A DNA stretch of 64,000 nt from NCBI GenBank assembly GCA_947499635.1, contig CANMPD010000015.1:1-64000 (forward strand). The letters are read 5' to 3'. Below, piece by piece: positions 16,406-24,988 of the stretch (position 1 is its first letter; every line of letters starts with the position of its first letter). The DNA is from an uncultured Paracoccaceae bacterium. Its GTDB lineage: Bacteria; Pseudomonadota; Alphaproteobacteria; Rhodobacterales; Rhodobacteraceae. A program made the translations under genes and the position numbers. Below the pieces are notes generated by a model, which saw only the letters and a list, made by a program, of their open reading frames with translations, had not been told where the DNA came from and ran no database searches.

Positions 16406-17851
16406 ATGACACTTACTTCAGCACTTAATAGTGCGATGACAGGCATTACCGCTGTCAGTAAACAAACCTTTGTCGTTTCTGATAACATTGCGAATGCTTT
16501 GACTGACGGGTATTATACACGATCAGTTGATACGACTTCAAATGTGTATGGCGGCGTTGACATTGGAGCGGTCTCTCGCTCTGTTGATCCCGCGATTCAA
16601 AAAAGTGTGCGTTCTGCTGAAGCGTCCTTTGCATCGGCAACAGTCATGGAAGACTTTCGCAGCGGTGTTTCGGATGTTCTTGGTACTGTAAACGACGATT
16701 TCTCATTATCTCAGAGATTAACAGATTTTGAATCTGCAATAATCGAAGCGACATCTCTTCCTGATTCCGATGCACGACTGAATGATATCGCGATGCAGGC
16801 CGAAGAGCTTGTCGCGTCCATTAATACTGCGGCCGATGGGATCTCTGATTTAAGGAATGCCTCGGAAAATTCGATATCTGGTTTGATTAGTACCCTCGAG
16901 CAGAGTCTCAGTACTGTTGATCAGCTCAATGATGATATTTTAGCTGCTAAAGTATCTGGTTTAGATACCGCTTCACTTGAAGATCAACGAGATAATGCAA
17001 TCGACACAGTCAACTCGATTATTCCAGCGCAGATATACGAACACGATAACGGTTCTCTCGCGCTTTATACTCAAACCGGTACTAAGCTTTTAGACAATGG
17101 TTCTGTTGCTGAATTTTCCTTTGAGGAGACCTCAATCGTTACACCCTATATGACCCAAGACAATGGGCTTCTGTCAGGGTTGGAAATCGATGGTAAGGCA
17201 ATCGACACTTCAATCACCGGTCCTCTTGCTGGTGGCGAGCTCGCAGCTCAGTTCTATGTACGAGATGTTGCTGCAGTAGAAGCGCAAGATGATTTAGATG
17301 TGTTTGCAGGCAATTTGATTGAGCGTTTTCAGGATAGTTCGGTTGACGCTACATTGGGACCAACCGATGCTGGCCTGTTTACTGATAGTGGCGCTTTCTA
17401 CGATACCGCTGATGTAACAGGTATTGCCAATCGCCTTGTCCTGAACAGCAGTGTTTCGTTGACGGGTGATGCTGAAACTTGGCGTTTACGCGATGGTTTG
17501 AATGCAGTTGGTATTGGCCTCACAGGTGATACTACGACTTTAAACGCGTATTTAGGGGCTCTTTCTGAGCAGAACACTGTGACATCTCTTGGGATTGGGA
17601 CGGGTGATTACACAGCGTTTGACATGGTTTCGAACGTTCTTACGTATCATACGCAACAAGCGACGTGGAGTGAGGCGGAACTTACATATACGTCAACGGT
17701 TTACCAAGAGGTATTGGGGGCCGAGTTCGAGCTTGGGGTTGATACAGACGCTGAAATCCAAAAGCTCATGGTGCTTGAAACGATATACGCAGCCAACGCT
17801 CAGATTATTCAGGCGGTGGATGAGATGCTCGATCAGATAATGGGAATCTAG
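16406..17851 (+). CDS. flgK: Hook-filament junction protein FlgK (HAP1)
   Basis: First of the two adaptor proteins between hook and filament. The start at 16406 (MTLTSALNSAMTGITAVSKQ) has GAAGGTGA 7 bases upstream; this trims 13 residues from the longest frame. The 481-residue product carries the rod-type N-terminal motif VVSDNIANALTDGYYTR, a helical region around NLIERFQDS and a C-terminal helix (LVLETIYAANAQIIQAVDEM in approximate form) ending DQIMGI. It lies between flgE and flgL, 4 bases from the latter, as usual for the pair. Confidence 0.9.
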   Translation: MTLTSALNSAMTGITAVSKQTFVVSDNIANALTDGYYTRSVDTTSNVYGGVDIGAVSRSVDPAIQKSVRSAEASFASATVMEDFRSGVSDVLGTVNDDFSLSQRLTDFESAIIEATSLPDSDARLNDIAMQAEELVASINTAADGISDLRNASENSISGLISTLEQSLSTVDQLNDDILAAKVSGLDTASLEDQRDNAIDTVNSIIPAQIYEHDNGSLALYTQTGTKLLDNGSVAEFSFEETSIVTPYMTQDNGLLSGLEIDGKAIDTSITGPLAGGELAAQFYVRDVAAVEAQDDLDVFAGNLIERFQDSSVDATLGPTDAGLFTDSGAFYDTADVTGIANRLVLNSSVSLTGDAETWRLRDGLNAVGIGLTGDTTTLNAYLGALSEQNTVTSLGIGTGDYTAFDMVSNVLTYHTQQATWSEAELTYTSTVYQEVLGAEFELGVDTDAEIQKLMVLETIYAANAQIIQAVDEMLDQIMGI

Positions 17852-17855
17852 AACA

Positions 17856-18860
17856 ATGATGGTACAATCTTTCGGAGATATGTCACAATATCTGCTCTTG
17901 CGTACGCGTAGTGTTGACTTGAACGATACATTGAGCACCCTGACAGAGGAGTTGAGCACCGGAGTTGCATCCGATCTGCCTGCCCAACTTGGTGGAGATT
18001 TGGGGTTTGTTGTGGATCTAGAGCGCTCTATTTCCAACATGGATAGCTATCAAGTTACCGCGCAGGAAACTGCATTATTTGCAACGACTGCGCAAACTTA
18101 CCTCACACGTATTAGTGACAATATGGGGGCGCTGAGCTCAGATATATTGGGGACATCCGTCGGAACAAGTGATGCAACCACTCAGAGCTTGGCAGGTCAG
18201 GCGCGAAATCACTTAGAAAGTACCATTTCAAATTTGAATGGCCAGCTTTCCGGACGTAGCCTTTTCGCAGGTATCGATACATCTTCTGTCGCTTTGGAAG
18301 GCGCTGATACGATGATGACTGCGCTCGAAGCGGAAGTTGCAGGCTTGACTGATCCTGATGATATTGTCACCGCAGTTGAAAATTGGTTCGATGACCCGGC
18401 AGGTTTTGATACGATCATGTACAACGGATCGTCGTCGGATATGGCACCTGTTCGTATCGGGGCAACAACTGATGTGTCAATTGGCGTACGTGCTGATGAT
18501 GAGCGACTGAAAGATGTCATGAAGGGTCTGGCGGTTGCAGCGCTTGCAGACGAAGATTCTATGGGCTTATCCGAGACCGAAGCAGCAAATCTGATGGATC
18601 GCGCAGGGCTTGAACTTGTGAATGCGCAATCGAGCCTCATCGATTTGCAGGCCGATTTGGGTTTTGTTGAACAACGTATCGAGGAGGCTCAAACCTTGAA
18701 TGCGGCTGCGCTAACGTCGATGAGCGTAACCTTGAATGATCTAATCTTAGCAGACCCTGCAGAAACGGCGACACGTATTGAAGAGGTCGAGTTCCAATTG
18801 CAAGCATTGTATACTGTGACAGCACGTTTGTCTGATCTTAACCTGTTGAACTACGTATGA
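17856..18860 (+). CDS. flgL: Hook-filament junction protein FlgL (HAP3)
   Basis: Second adaptor of the hook-filament junction, flagellin-like in sequence. The 334-residue product has the N-terminal helix with DMSQYLLLRTRSVDLNDTLS and ELSTGVASD. Residues from about 125 have LNGQLSGRSLFAGIDTSSVA, a typical FlgL signature, and a C-terminal helix carries EVEFQLQALYTVTARLSDLN. Two ATGs in tandem (17856 and 17859) could start it. Its TGA overlaps the flgI ATG by four bases, so the two are translationally coupled. Confidence 0.9.
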   Translation: MMVQSFGDMSQYLLLRTRSVDLNDTLSTLTEELSTGVASDLPAQLGGDLGFVVDLERSISNMDSYQVTAQETALFATTAQTYLTRISDNMGALSSDILGTSVGTSDATTQSLAGQARNHLESTISNLNGQLSGRSLFAGIDTSSVALEGADTMMTALEAEVAGLTDPDDIVTAVENWFDDPAGFDTIMYNGSSSDMAPVRIGATTDVSIGVRADDERLKDVMKGLAVAALADEDSMGLSETEAANLMDRAGLELVNAQSSLIDLQADLGFVEQRIEEAQTLNAAALTSMSVTLNDLILADPAETATRIEEVEFQLQALYTVTARLSDLNLLNYV

Positions 18861-19963
18861 TGATTAGACTTTTTCACACATTACTTTTGGTTCTCATGTT
18901 GCCAACATTGGCAAGTGCGAACTCCATCCGGTTAAAGGATCTAGTCGAATTCGACGGGGTCCGTGGAAACGATCTGGTTGGGTATGGTTTGGTTGTCGGT
19001 CTCGATGGGACCGGCGACGGCCTTCGAAACTCACCATTTACCGAAGACATTATGGGTAACATTCTAGAACGTCTCGGTGTGAACGTTACAGGTGAGGATT
19101 TTCGCCCGAACAATGTCGCGGCAGTTTTTGTAACGGCGACTTTACCTCCGTTTGCACGCGTCGGTTCGACCATTGATACGACAGTTTCGGCGATTGGGGA
19201 TAGTTCCAGTCTTCTTGGCGGCACGCTGATTATGACGCCGTTGAACGCTGCAGATGGTCAGATCTATGCTGTGGCACAAGGGACCATTTTAGCGGGTGGG
19301 GTCGTTGCGGAAGGCGAAGCTGCACAAGTAACGCAGGGAGTTCCAACCTCAGGGGTGATACCATCTGGTGCGCGTGTCGAGCGTGAGATTGACTTTGAAT
19401 TGTCGTCTTTGTCCACCATGAGACTTGCTTTGCGTGAACCAGATTTCACGACGGCAGGCCGTATCGAGCGTGCGGTGAACCGTGAGTTTGGTCGAAATGT
19501 TGCAATTATGCGCGACTCGGGCACGGTTGAGATCGATATCCGAGCAACCAATGCGCGTTCAACAGCACATGCCGTTGGACGGATGGAGAATGTCCTGGTT
19601 GAACCTGAACGCAAGGCGCGTGTGGTTGTAGACCAACGGTCTGGAACGATCGTTATGGGTAGTGATGTACGTATTTCGCACGTGGCTGTCGCGCAGGGTA
19701 ACTTGACACTTAGCATCGAAGAAGCGCCTTTGGTTGTGCAGCCAAATCCGTTTACGAATGGTGAGCAAGTTGTTGTGCCGCGCACGGCAGTCGGTATTCA
19801 AGAAGACGTAGACGTACAGTTGGCTGAAGTGCGCGAGACAACGTCCTTGTCAGAGGTCGTAGCTGGTCTCAATGCACTTGGTGTATCGCCGCGTGACATG
19901 ATCGATATTCTCAAGAGCTTAAAAGCAGCCGGCGCGTTGCACGCTGAGTTTGTTGTAAGGTAA
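18857..19963 (+). CDS. flgI: Flagellar P-ring protein FlgI
   Basis: Periplasmic ring protein surrounding the flagellar rod in the peptidoglycan layer. The 368-residue precursor has a signal peptide (LFHTLLLVLMLPTLASA, cleavage near residue 21). The conserved P-ring start SIRLKDLVEFDGVRGNDLVG, YGLVVGLDGTGDG, NNVAAVFVTATLPPFARVG and the end SPRDMIDILKSLKAAGALHA follow. It is the last flagellar gene here. A strong terminator follows directly, so the other basal-body genes must lie elsewhere on the chromosome. The L-ring gene flgH is not next to it. Confidence 0.96.
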   Translation: MMIRLFHTLLLVLMLPTLASANSIRLKDLVEFDGVRGNDLVGYGLVVGLDGTGDGLRNSPFTEDIMGNILERLGVNVTGEDFRPNNVAAVFVTATLPPFARVGSTIDTTVSAIGDSSSLLGGTLIMTPLNAADGQIYAVAQGTILAGGVVAEGEAAQVTQGVPTSGVIPSGARVEREIDFELSSLSTMRLALREPDFTTAGRIERAVNREFGRNVAIMRDSGTVEIDIRATNARSTAHAVGRMENVLVEPERKARVVVDQRSGTIVMGSDVRISHVAVAQGNLTLSIEEAPLVVQPNPFTNGEQVVVPRTAVGIQEDVDVQLAEVRETTSLSEVVAGLNALGVSPRDMIDILKSLKAAGALHAEFVVR

Positions 19964-19968
19964 ATTGA

Positions 19969-20000
19969 TAAGACGCGCTCTATGTTGGGGCGCGTCTTAA
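19969..20000 (+). terminator. Terminator between flgI and convergent kdgK
   Basis: TAAGACGCGC (19969-19978) and GCGCGTCTTA (19990-19999) form a perfect 10-bp stem with an 11-base loop. It lies between two converging genes and can serve both strands. Confidence 0.85.
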
Positions 20001-20015
20001 CTTAGGATGTGGAAC

Positions 20016-20924
20016 CTAAGATGTTAAGCGTTCAAAAGGAACTAAGGCGCCATTAAAGCATACGCAGGTTCCCGCGCAGCTTTGTGCCGATTTTATCGCT
20101 TGGGCGACATCATCAGTTTGCAGCAGTTCCGCGAAATAACCACCATTAAATGAGTCGCCAGCAGCCGTAGTGTCCACAACTCCCGAGACAGGTGTGACAG
20201 GGTGTAACGAGAATTCACCATCGTGCAACACGAGTGTCGCGTCTTCACCGTTTTTCACGATAATCTGCGTGGCACCTAGGGCTTGGTATCGCTTTGCTGT
20301 ATCTTCAGGAGTTGCATCGCCAAACCACACCTGTTCATCTTCAAAGCTAGGCATCACAATATTCGAGATGCTGGCCGCCTTTGAGATAACAGTGCGCATA
20401 CGATCCATATCGTTCCAAAGTCTAGGTCGGATATTGGGGTCGAATGCCAGCTTCGCATTAGGGCGGGTGTTATCACGAAGCCCGTTCAGCAAGCGTTCGC
20501 AGTCGGTATCTGATAAAATTGCCAAAGTTATGCCGGACAAAAAAACCAAATCGCTTTCGCGAACTTTTGCCCATAAGGTTTCGGCATCCTGCATCAATTT
20601 TCGTGCAGCAGAAGTGTCACGCCAGTAGCTAAAGCTGCGTTCTGCGCCGTCTAAGTGGATCATATACAATCCAGGAACACGATCTGAGATTATTGGTGAT
20701 GACGCACAGCTGATGCCGGCATTCTCAATGAATTCTTTCATTTTGATGGACATAGCATCGTTGCCAAATCCAGAATGAAAAGCCACGTTCCATTCAGAAC
20801 CAAGGGCCGCGCGTGCATACCATAAGGTATTAAAAACATCTCCGGCGAAACTTTTGTCGAGTTGTCCCTCATTACGTGGGGACAATTCGACCATACATTC
20901 ACCGATACCTAAAATGGTTGACAT
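20016..20924 (-). CDS. kdgK: 2-keto-3-deoxygluconate kinase
   Basis: PfkB/ribokinase-family enzyme that phosphorylates 2-keto-3-deoxygluconate (KDG) to KDPG, the entry to the lower Entner-Doudoroff pathway. The 302-residue product starts STILGIGECMVELSP and has the family's glycine-rich FAGDVFNTLWYARAALG. The conserved anion-hole and catalytic-base motif is DTTAAGDSFNGGYFA near residue 255, and KNGEDATL precedes it. Its neighbours are a KdgF-like cupin and a uronate TRAP locus, which supports KDG as substrate. KDPG aldolase is not in the window. The upstream intergenic region is shared with the divergent cupin gene and holds a TTGTAA-type motif. Confidence 0.9.
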   Translation of the reverse strand: MSTILGIGECMVELSPRNEGQLDKSFAGDVFNTLWYARAALGSEWNVAFHSGFGNDAMSIKMKEFIENAGISCASSPIISDRVPGLYMIHLDGAERSFSYWRDTSAARKLMQDAETLWAKVRESDLVFLSGITLAILSDTDCERLLNGLRDNTRPNAKLAFDPNIRPRLWNDMDRMRTVISKAASISNIVMPSFEDEQVWFGDATPEDTAKRYQALGATQIIVKNGEDATLVLHDGEFSLHPVTPVSGVVDTTAAGDSFNGGYFAELLQTDDVAQAIKSAQSCAGTCVCFNGALVPFERLTS

Positions 20925-20950
20925 TATGCGTCCTTATAGTTGACAAAAAT

Positions 20951-20980
20951 CAGTTGGAAAAGTTACTAATTTTACAACTG
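20951..20980 (+). promoter_or_regulatory. Candidate operator between kdgK and kdgF-like gene
   Basis: CAGTTG (20951-20956) and CAACTG (20975-20980) bracket GTTACTAATTTTACAA. Read on the minus strand the latter is TTGTAAAATTAGTAAC, related to the TTGTAAT-x-ATTTG motif found ahead of other transport and catabolic genes of the locus. The local GntR protein is the likely ligand (inference). Confidence 0.45.
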
Positions 20981-21044
20981 TAGTCAAGCGAAACGGCACC
21001 AAATAGTGTGTTTGCCTAGCTTAAGCTGTATTGGAGACCCTACT

Positions 21045-21395
21045 ATGCCGCAACCAATGAACTCTGCATCCGATTGGATGACATCTGGCCCCGGGGCTAA
21101 ACGTCGGATTCTTTGCACTGATGAAATCCTAATGTTAGTTGAATTCAGCTTTGAAACTGATGGAAATGCAGATCCGCATCACCACATGCATACGCAAAGC
21201 ACGTTTGTGACAAAGGGGAAGTTTCAGTTTACTGTTGGTGGTGAAACTCGAATTTTAGAACCCGGTGACAATCTGATCATTCCATCCAATACAGTTCATT
21301 CTTGTGTTTGTCTTGAAGCCGGAACCTTGGTTGATAGCTTCTCGCCTCCACGTCAGGATTTCATGGACGCGCATGGTTTGGAATTGGCTGAGTGA
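21045..21395 (+). CDS. kdgF: KdgF-like cupin (unsaturated uronate linearisation)
   Basis: Single-domain cupin of 116 residues that resembles KdgF, which converts 4,5-unsaturated uronates from pectin or alginate lyases to the linear keto form. The start at 21045 is supported by TTGGAG 8 bases upstream. Seen in the sequence are AKRRILCTDEILMLVEFSFE, the metal-binding His cluster DPHHHMHTQ (His45/47/49, Gln51), LEPGDNLIIPSNTVH with His85, and the typical C-terminal LEAGTLVDSFSPPRQDF. It is divergent from kdgK and next to a GntR regulator, fitting a uronate pathway. Other small cupins share the fold, so the exact substrate is inferred. Confidence 0.8.
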   Translation: MPQPMNSASDWMTSGPGAKRRILCTDEILMLVEFSFETDGNADPHHHMHTQSTFVTKGKFQFTVGGETRILEPGDNLIIPSNTVHSCVCLEAGTLVDSFSPPRQDFMDAHGLELAE

Positions 21396-21418
21396 TCTAT
21401 CTATAAAATTTGAACTGG

Positions 21419-21450
21419 CGAAAAGGTGGCATATATGTTGCCTTTTCTTT
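21419..21450 (+). terminator. Terminator between the cupin gene and convergent gntR
   Basis: AAAAGG (21421-21426) pairs with CCTTTT (21441-21446) around a weaker inner stem containing GGCA/TGTT, followed by CTTTT on the plus strand. It lies between two converging genes. Confidence 0.6.
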
Positions 21451-21454
21451 TAAA

Positions 21455-22174
21455 TCACTCTCGATTTGTACCTTCAAATACGCGTTTACGGGCATTTTCA
21501 ATATGAGCGCGCATTGCGTTACGAGCCGCCATAGGATCGCCAGCTTTTATCGCATTGTAGATCGCATAGTGCTCACTTTGAACGAGCTCAAGCCGTTCCT
21601 GAGGCTTGGTCAGCGATAGATTTCTGGTCAAATTCATGCCTGTTAAGATATTTGCCTGCATCGAACGCCGCGCTGCAAGAAAGTACTTGTTATCAGCAGC
21701 CATGCAAATTGCGACATGAAATGTTTCATCTGCATCCACACCAAGCTCACCATGGCGGATACAACGATCTAGCTCTTGTAAAGTTGAGCTAAGGGCTTCT
21801 ATGTCTGAATCTGTGCGTCGCGTTGCTGCGATATAAGCGGTTTCGCCTTCGATTGCCTCTCGGAATTCAAATGTGCGTTGTATATCGGCGATGGACCCAA
21901 CTGGTGCAAAATCCAAGATGGCCCCATCAGGGCGACGCTGGATGTATGATCCAGAGCCGCGCCGGGAAACGATGACACCGTCTTCTCTGAGCTGTTTTAA
22001 AGCTTGACGTAAAACTGGGCGGGAGACTTGCAACTGTTCGCTTAACGCGTGTTCTGTTGGCAACTTGTCTCCCACCGAGAAATGGTCGTCCACAATCATG
22101 CCAAGCACCCGTTCATACACCTGGTCTGAGAGAGTACGATTACGCGGTGTCCGCTTGGTGATTGTTTGTTCCAT
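21455..22174 (-). CDS. GntR-family transcriptional regulator, FCD (FadR) type
   Basis: DNA-binding regulator of 239 residues. The N-terminal winged helix has LSDQVYERVLGMIVDDHFSV, GDKLPTEHALSEQLQVSRPV and LRQALKQLREDGVIVSRRGS. The C-terminal all-helical FCD ligand domain has EFREAIEGETAYIAATRR and ends MAARNAMRAHIENARKRVFE, with metal/ligand-type His and Asp residues. FCD regulators in sugar-acid loci usually act as repressors released by a pathway intermediate such as KDG. It is 6 bases downstream of the RraA-like gene and probably co-transcribed with it. The recurrent TTGTAA motifs in the locus are candidate binding sites. Confidence 0.88.
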   Translation of the reverse strand: MEQTITKRTPRNRTLSDQVYERVLGMIVDDHFSVGDKLPTEHALSEQLQVSRPVLRQALKQLREDGVIVSRRGSGSYIQRRPDGAILDFAPVGSIADIQRTFEFREAIEGETAYIAATRRTDSDIEALSSTLQELDRCIRHGELGVDADETFHVAICMAADNKYFLAARRSMQANILTGMNLTRNLSLTKPQERLELVQSEHYAIYNAIKAGDPMAARNAMRAHIENARKRVFEGTNRE

Positions 22175-22180
22175 TGTCGT

Positions 22181-22897
22181 CTATCTTCCTTTTTGTTCTC
22201 TCCACGCGGCGAATTTGACTTTTGTTTCTGGATCAGTTGGTGGGTACAGACCAAAGGTTGACGCACCATTTTGGACCATCTCGATCACAAAATCCTCAAA
22301 AACAGTCATTTCTACAGCTTCTGCTGCCACATCGTCCGCGATATTTGCGGGGAGCACTACCACACCTTCGTTGTCGCCGACAATCACGTCACCGGGAAAC
22401 ACGGAAACTCCGCCGCAAGCAATAGCCTCGTTGATGCCGACTGCATGGTGTTTGGTCAGGTTTGTGGGTGCACTAGGCTGTTTGTGGTAGGCTGGCATGT
22501 CCATAGCTGCGATTTCAGGCGCATCACGAAAGCCACCATCTGTTACAACACCATTACAGCCCAAAACATCAAGACGGGTTACAAGAATAGAGCCGGCAGA
22601 GGCAGCGGTTGCATCTCCACGTGAATCGATCACAAAAACCGCACCCTTAGGGCATTCTTCAACACCTTTACGTTGCGGATTTTCACGATCCGCAAAGGAT
22701 TCTAATCCGTCTAAATCTTCACGCGCGGGAATATAACGCAGTGTATATGCAAAACCCACCATGTTTTGGCCGGGGTTCATACGTTGAGCGCCTTGAATAT
22801 AAACGTTTTTAAACCCGCGTTTAAACAATGCGGTGGTTAGTGTTGCCGTGCTGACCTGCATCAGCTGGTCGTATAAATCTTGCGCGAGTTCGGTCAT
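22181..22897 (-). CDS. RraA-like protein (HMG/CHA aldolase superfamily)
   Basis: The 238-residue protein belongs to the RraA-like / 4-hydroxy-4-methyl-2-oxoglutarate aldolase superfamily. Supporting segments are VSTATLTTALFKRGFKNVYI, VIDSRGDATAASAGSILVTR, GCNGVVTDGGFRDAPEIAAM with the conserved G-G-x-R-D, and FPGDVIVGDNEGVVVLP. Some members cleave hydroxy-oxo acids with a divalent metal, and others are annotated as RNase regulators. Placement directly before gntR in a uronate TRAP locus suggests a role on a sugar-acid intermediate, for example as an aldolase or decarboxylase. This is inference and I do not assign a reaction. Its own upstream region has a TTGTAA-type motif. Confidence 0.75.
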   Translation of the reverse strand: MTELAQDLYDQLMQVSTATLTTALFKRGFKNVYIQGAQRMNPGQNMVGFAYTLRYIPAREDLDGLESFADRENPQRKGVEECPKGAVFVIDSRGDATAASAGSILVTRLDVLGCNGVVTDGGFRDAPEIAAMDMPAYHKQPSAPTNLTKHHAVGINEAIACGGVSVFPGDVIVGDNEGVVVLPANIADDVAAEAVEMTVFEDFVIEMVQNGASTFGLYPPTDPETKVKFAAWREQKGR

Positions 22898-22996
22898 TTG
22901 TCAACTTTCAAGGTCAGCTAAATCGCGGGGATGTCCCCTGTTTCATCGTTAGTTCATAAAAGTTTAGGGTAAAGTTGTCAATTGTTGTAACGGCTG

Positions 22997-23013
22997 TTGT
23001 AATCTATTTGCAA
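22997..23013 (+). promoter_or_regulatory. Candidate GntR operator upstream of the RraA-like gene
   Basis: TTGTAATCTATTTGCAA lies 100 bases upstream of the RraA-like start. It shares the pattern TTGTAAT-x-ATTTG-x-A with sites ahead of both dctP genes and the reductase gene. Confidence 0.5.
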
Positions 23014-23058
23014 ACATCTTTTCTTGAGTTTGTAGGACGACTATTGGTTACGTTTTCC

Positions 23059-23090
23059 TGCAGACACAGTGGGTTAACGCTATGTCTGCA
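23059..23090 (-). terminator. Inverted repeat after dctM of TRAP system 1
   Basis: TGCAGACA (23059-23066) and TGTCTGCA (23083-23090) form an 8-bp stem with a 16-base loop, about 30 bases past the dctM stop on the minus strand. No U-tract follows, so termination is uncertain. Confidence 0.4.
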
Positions 23091-23118
23091 AGGCTGGTGG
23101 CAGCACAGTGCAGCTCTC

Positions 23119-24429
23119 CTAATTAAATGTAGTGGGCATCACGAGCTTGGGTAACCACAGCGCGATGTTGGGGAAGAGAATGACCAACAGTAGAATTAAC
23201 AACATCGGAGCGAGGATGATGGCCACATCTCGCATGACTTGGACAACATTCATGCCACCAATGGCTGCGGATATGAGTAAACATAGCCCATAAGGCGGAG
23301 TGACCAATCCGAAAGCCAAAGAGATAATCCCAATTATGGCAAAAACCACGGGGTGAATATCTGCCGCTTGTGCGACTGGTAAAAGCACTGTGCCTAGGAT
23401 GATAATTGTCGGTATTGCGTCGATAAACAGGCCAAAGAAGAGGAATAGACTGGCAATGATTATTGCGGTTCCAAAGCCGCCAAATTGCAAGCTGGTCATG
23501 AAATCAACAATCAGGCGGGGAACGTTGAAAAATGCGAGGAGCCAACCAAATGCCGAGGCTGTCCCGATGGCAAACAGTGAAATGGATGCAAAACGACCGG
23601 TGTCATATAGGATAAAACCTAGGTCGCGCATAGTTACGGTGCGATATACGAACATCCCAAGAAATAACGCATAACCTGCGGCGATAATCGCGCTTTCGGT
23701 CGGGGTTACGATACCGCCCACAATACCGCCCACCACCAGAACAGGGGTCAAAAGGGCAAGGAAGGCACCGCGAAAGGCTGTCCATATTTTGCACAGTGTT
23801 GGGACTTCGACGATGGGATAATTATAGACGCGCGCGTAGCCGTACACTGTGGCCATTAGTGCCAGACCGATCATAAGACCAGGGGTTGCACCGGCAAGAA
23901 ACAAAGCTCCTACGGAGGTTTGCATGACGCCACCCCATACGATCATAAGAATCGAGGGCGGTATAATAACGCCCATAACGGATGAACATGCGGTAATTGC
24001 GATTGCGAAACGGGTATCATATCCCTCTTTTTGCATTGCAGGGATCAAGATTTTACCACAACCAGCCGCGTCTGCGGTGGATGAGCCAGAAATGCCCGCG
24101 AACAACATCGATACGGCGACATTCACATGGCCCAGACCACCTGGCATCCAACCTGTCAAAACACGCGCAAGCGAGATCAACTTATCGGTGATTTGCCCTG
24201 AGTTCATCAAATTCGCAGCCAACAAAAAGAACGGCACAGCGAGCAAAATGAACGAATTATACGATTGAAACATACGATCTAACACGATGAACGGTGTTAG
24301 GCGCAGATCCAGCAGAACGATGGGGATTGTGGCGATGCCCAATGCAAAAGCGACGGGAATACGCATGGCAACCAAAAAGATAAAGCCACCGACCAAGATA
24401 GCGCAGGCAAGCCCGGTTGAAACAATCAT
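23119..24429 (-). CDS. dctM: TRAP transporter large permease (DctM), system 1
   Basis: Large integral membrane subunit of a tripartite ATP-independent periplasmic transporter, driving sodium- or proton-coupled uptake of organic acids. The 436-residue protein is highly hydrophobic with about a dozen membrane segments. DctM signatures are AVPFFLLAANLMNSGQITDK, MLFAGISGSSTADAAGCGKI and FGLVTPPYGLCLLISAAIGG. Its start overlaps the dctQ stop by four bases (ATGA). In a uronate catabolic locus the substrate is probably a hexuronate or its degradation product, but sequence alone does not show this. Confidence 0.93.
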   Translation of the reverse strand: MIVSTGLACAILVGGFIFLVAMRIPVAFALGIATIPIVLLDLRLTPFIVLDRMFQSYNSFILLAVPFFLLAANLMNSGQITDKLISLARVLTGWMPGGLGHVNVAVSMLFAGISGSSTADAAGCGKILIPAMQKEGYDTRFAIAITACSSVMGVIIPPSILMIVWGGVMQTSVGALFLAGATPGLMIGLALMATVYGYARVYNYPIVEVPTLCKIWTAFRGAFLALLTPVLVVGGIVGGIVTPTESAIIAAGYALFLGMFVYRTVTMRDLGFILYDTGRFASISLFAIGTASAFGWLLAFFNVPRLIVDFMTSLQFGGFGTAIIIASLFLFFGLFIDAIPTIIILGTVLLPVAQAADIHPVVFAIIGIISLAFGLVTPPYGLCLLISAAIGGMNVVQVMRDVAIILAPMLLILLLVILFPNIALWLPKLVMPTTFN

Positions 24430-24923
24430 GACGTGGGCTCCTGCTGCGCAGCGCGAAACTGAGCGATGGTTTCATATATGCGATAGCCGCAAAAAAGGGT
24501 CCAGACGGCGCCAGCGATAGGGACTGAGATGAAGGTGATCAACATATTTGCCCGCATCATCGTGGATTTTTGAATGTTGCCAAATTCAGCGTATTCAATG
24601 CCGTACCATGCGAATATTAAGCCAAAAGACATTACGGCGATCATCACAAAGAGAGTTTGCATTAGCTTTAGGACAGGGTGCTTGGCGTCGGGAATGACTT
24701 GAACGTCGAAATGTGTGCCATCCCATACGGCGACCATTGAGCCGATCATTACGATCCATACAAAGATAAACGTGGCCAGTTCTTCGGTCCACAAATAGAC
24801 AGGAATTATTCCCGTATAACGCGCCAAGACTTGCATGCTGACGGGGACTGCCAAGACGCCGATAAGGCATGCCAATAGAACGCGCAACGCGGCGCAGAAA
24901 TTTTCGAGTAGACGACCGGTCAT
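24426..24923 (-). CDS. dctQ: TRAP transporter small permease (DctQ), system 1
   Basis: Small membrane subunit that bridges the binding protein and DctM. The 165-residue protein has four predicted membrane segments (LRVLLACLIGVLAVPVSMQV, then a helix with FIFVWIVMIGSMVAVWDG, a third with MIAVMSFGLIFAWYGIEY and a fourth with ISVPIAGAVWTLF). The motif LWTEELATFIFVW is typical of DctQ. It sits between dctP and dctM. A stable hairpin separates it from dctP, so the binding protein may be made in excess. Confidence 0.9.
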   Translation of the reverse strand: MTGRLLENFCAALRVLLACLIGVLAVPVSMQVLARYTGIIPVYLWTEELATFIFVWIVMIGSMVAVWDGTHFDVQVIPDAKHPVLKLMQTLFVMIAVMSFGLIFAWYGIEYAEFGNIQKSTMMRANMLITFISVPIAGAVWTLFCGYRIYETIAQFRAAQQEPTS

Positions 24924-24941
24924 TGTAGCTCCGTTTAAATA

Positions 24942-24973
24942 AAACCACCGGGCCTTAGGTGCACCGGTGGTTT
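24942..24973 (-). terminator. Intra-operon hairpin between dctP and dctQ, system 1
   Basis: AAACCACCGG (24942-24951) and CCGGTGGTTT (24964-24973) form a perfect 10-bp stem with a 12-base loop. It starts 16 bases after the dctP stop on the minus strand and is followed by TATTT. It probably stabilises the dctP message or partially terminates, raising binding protein over permease. Confidence 0.7.
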
Positions 24974-24988
24974 CGGGTCATATCGGAT

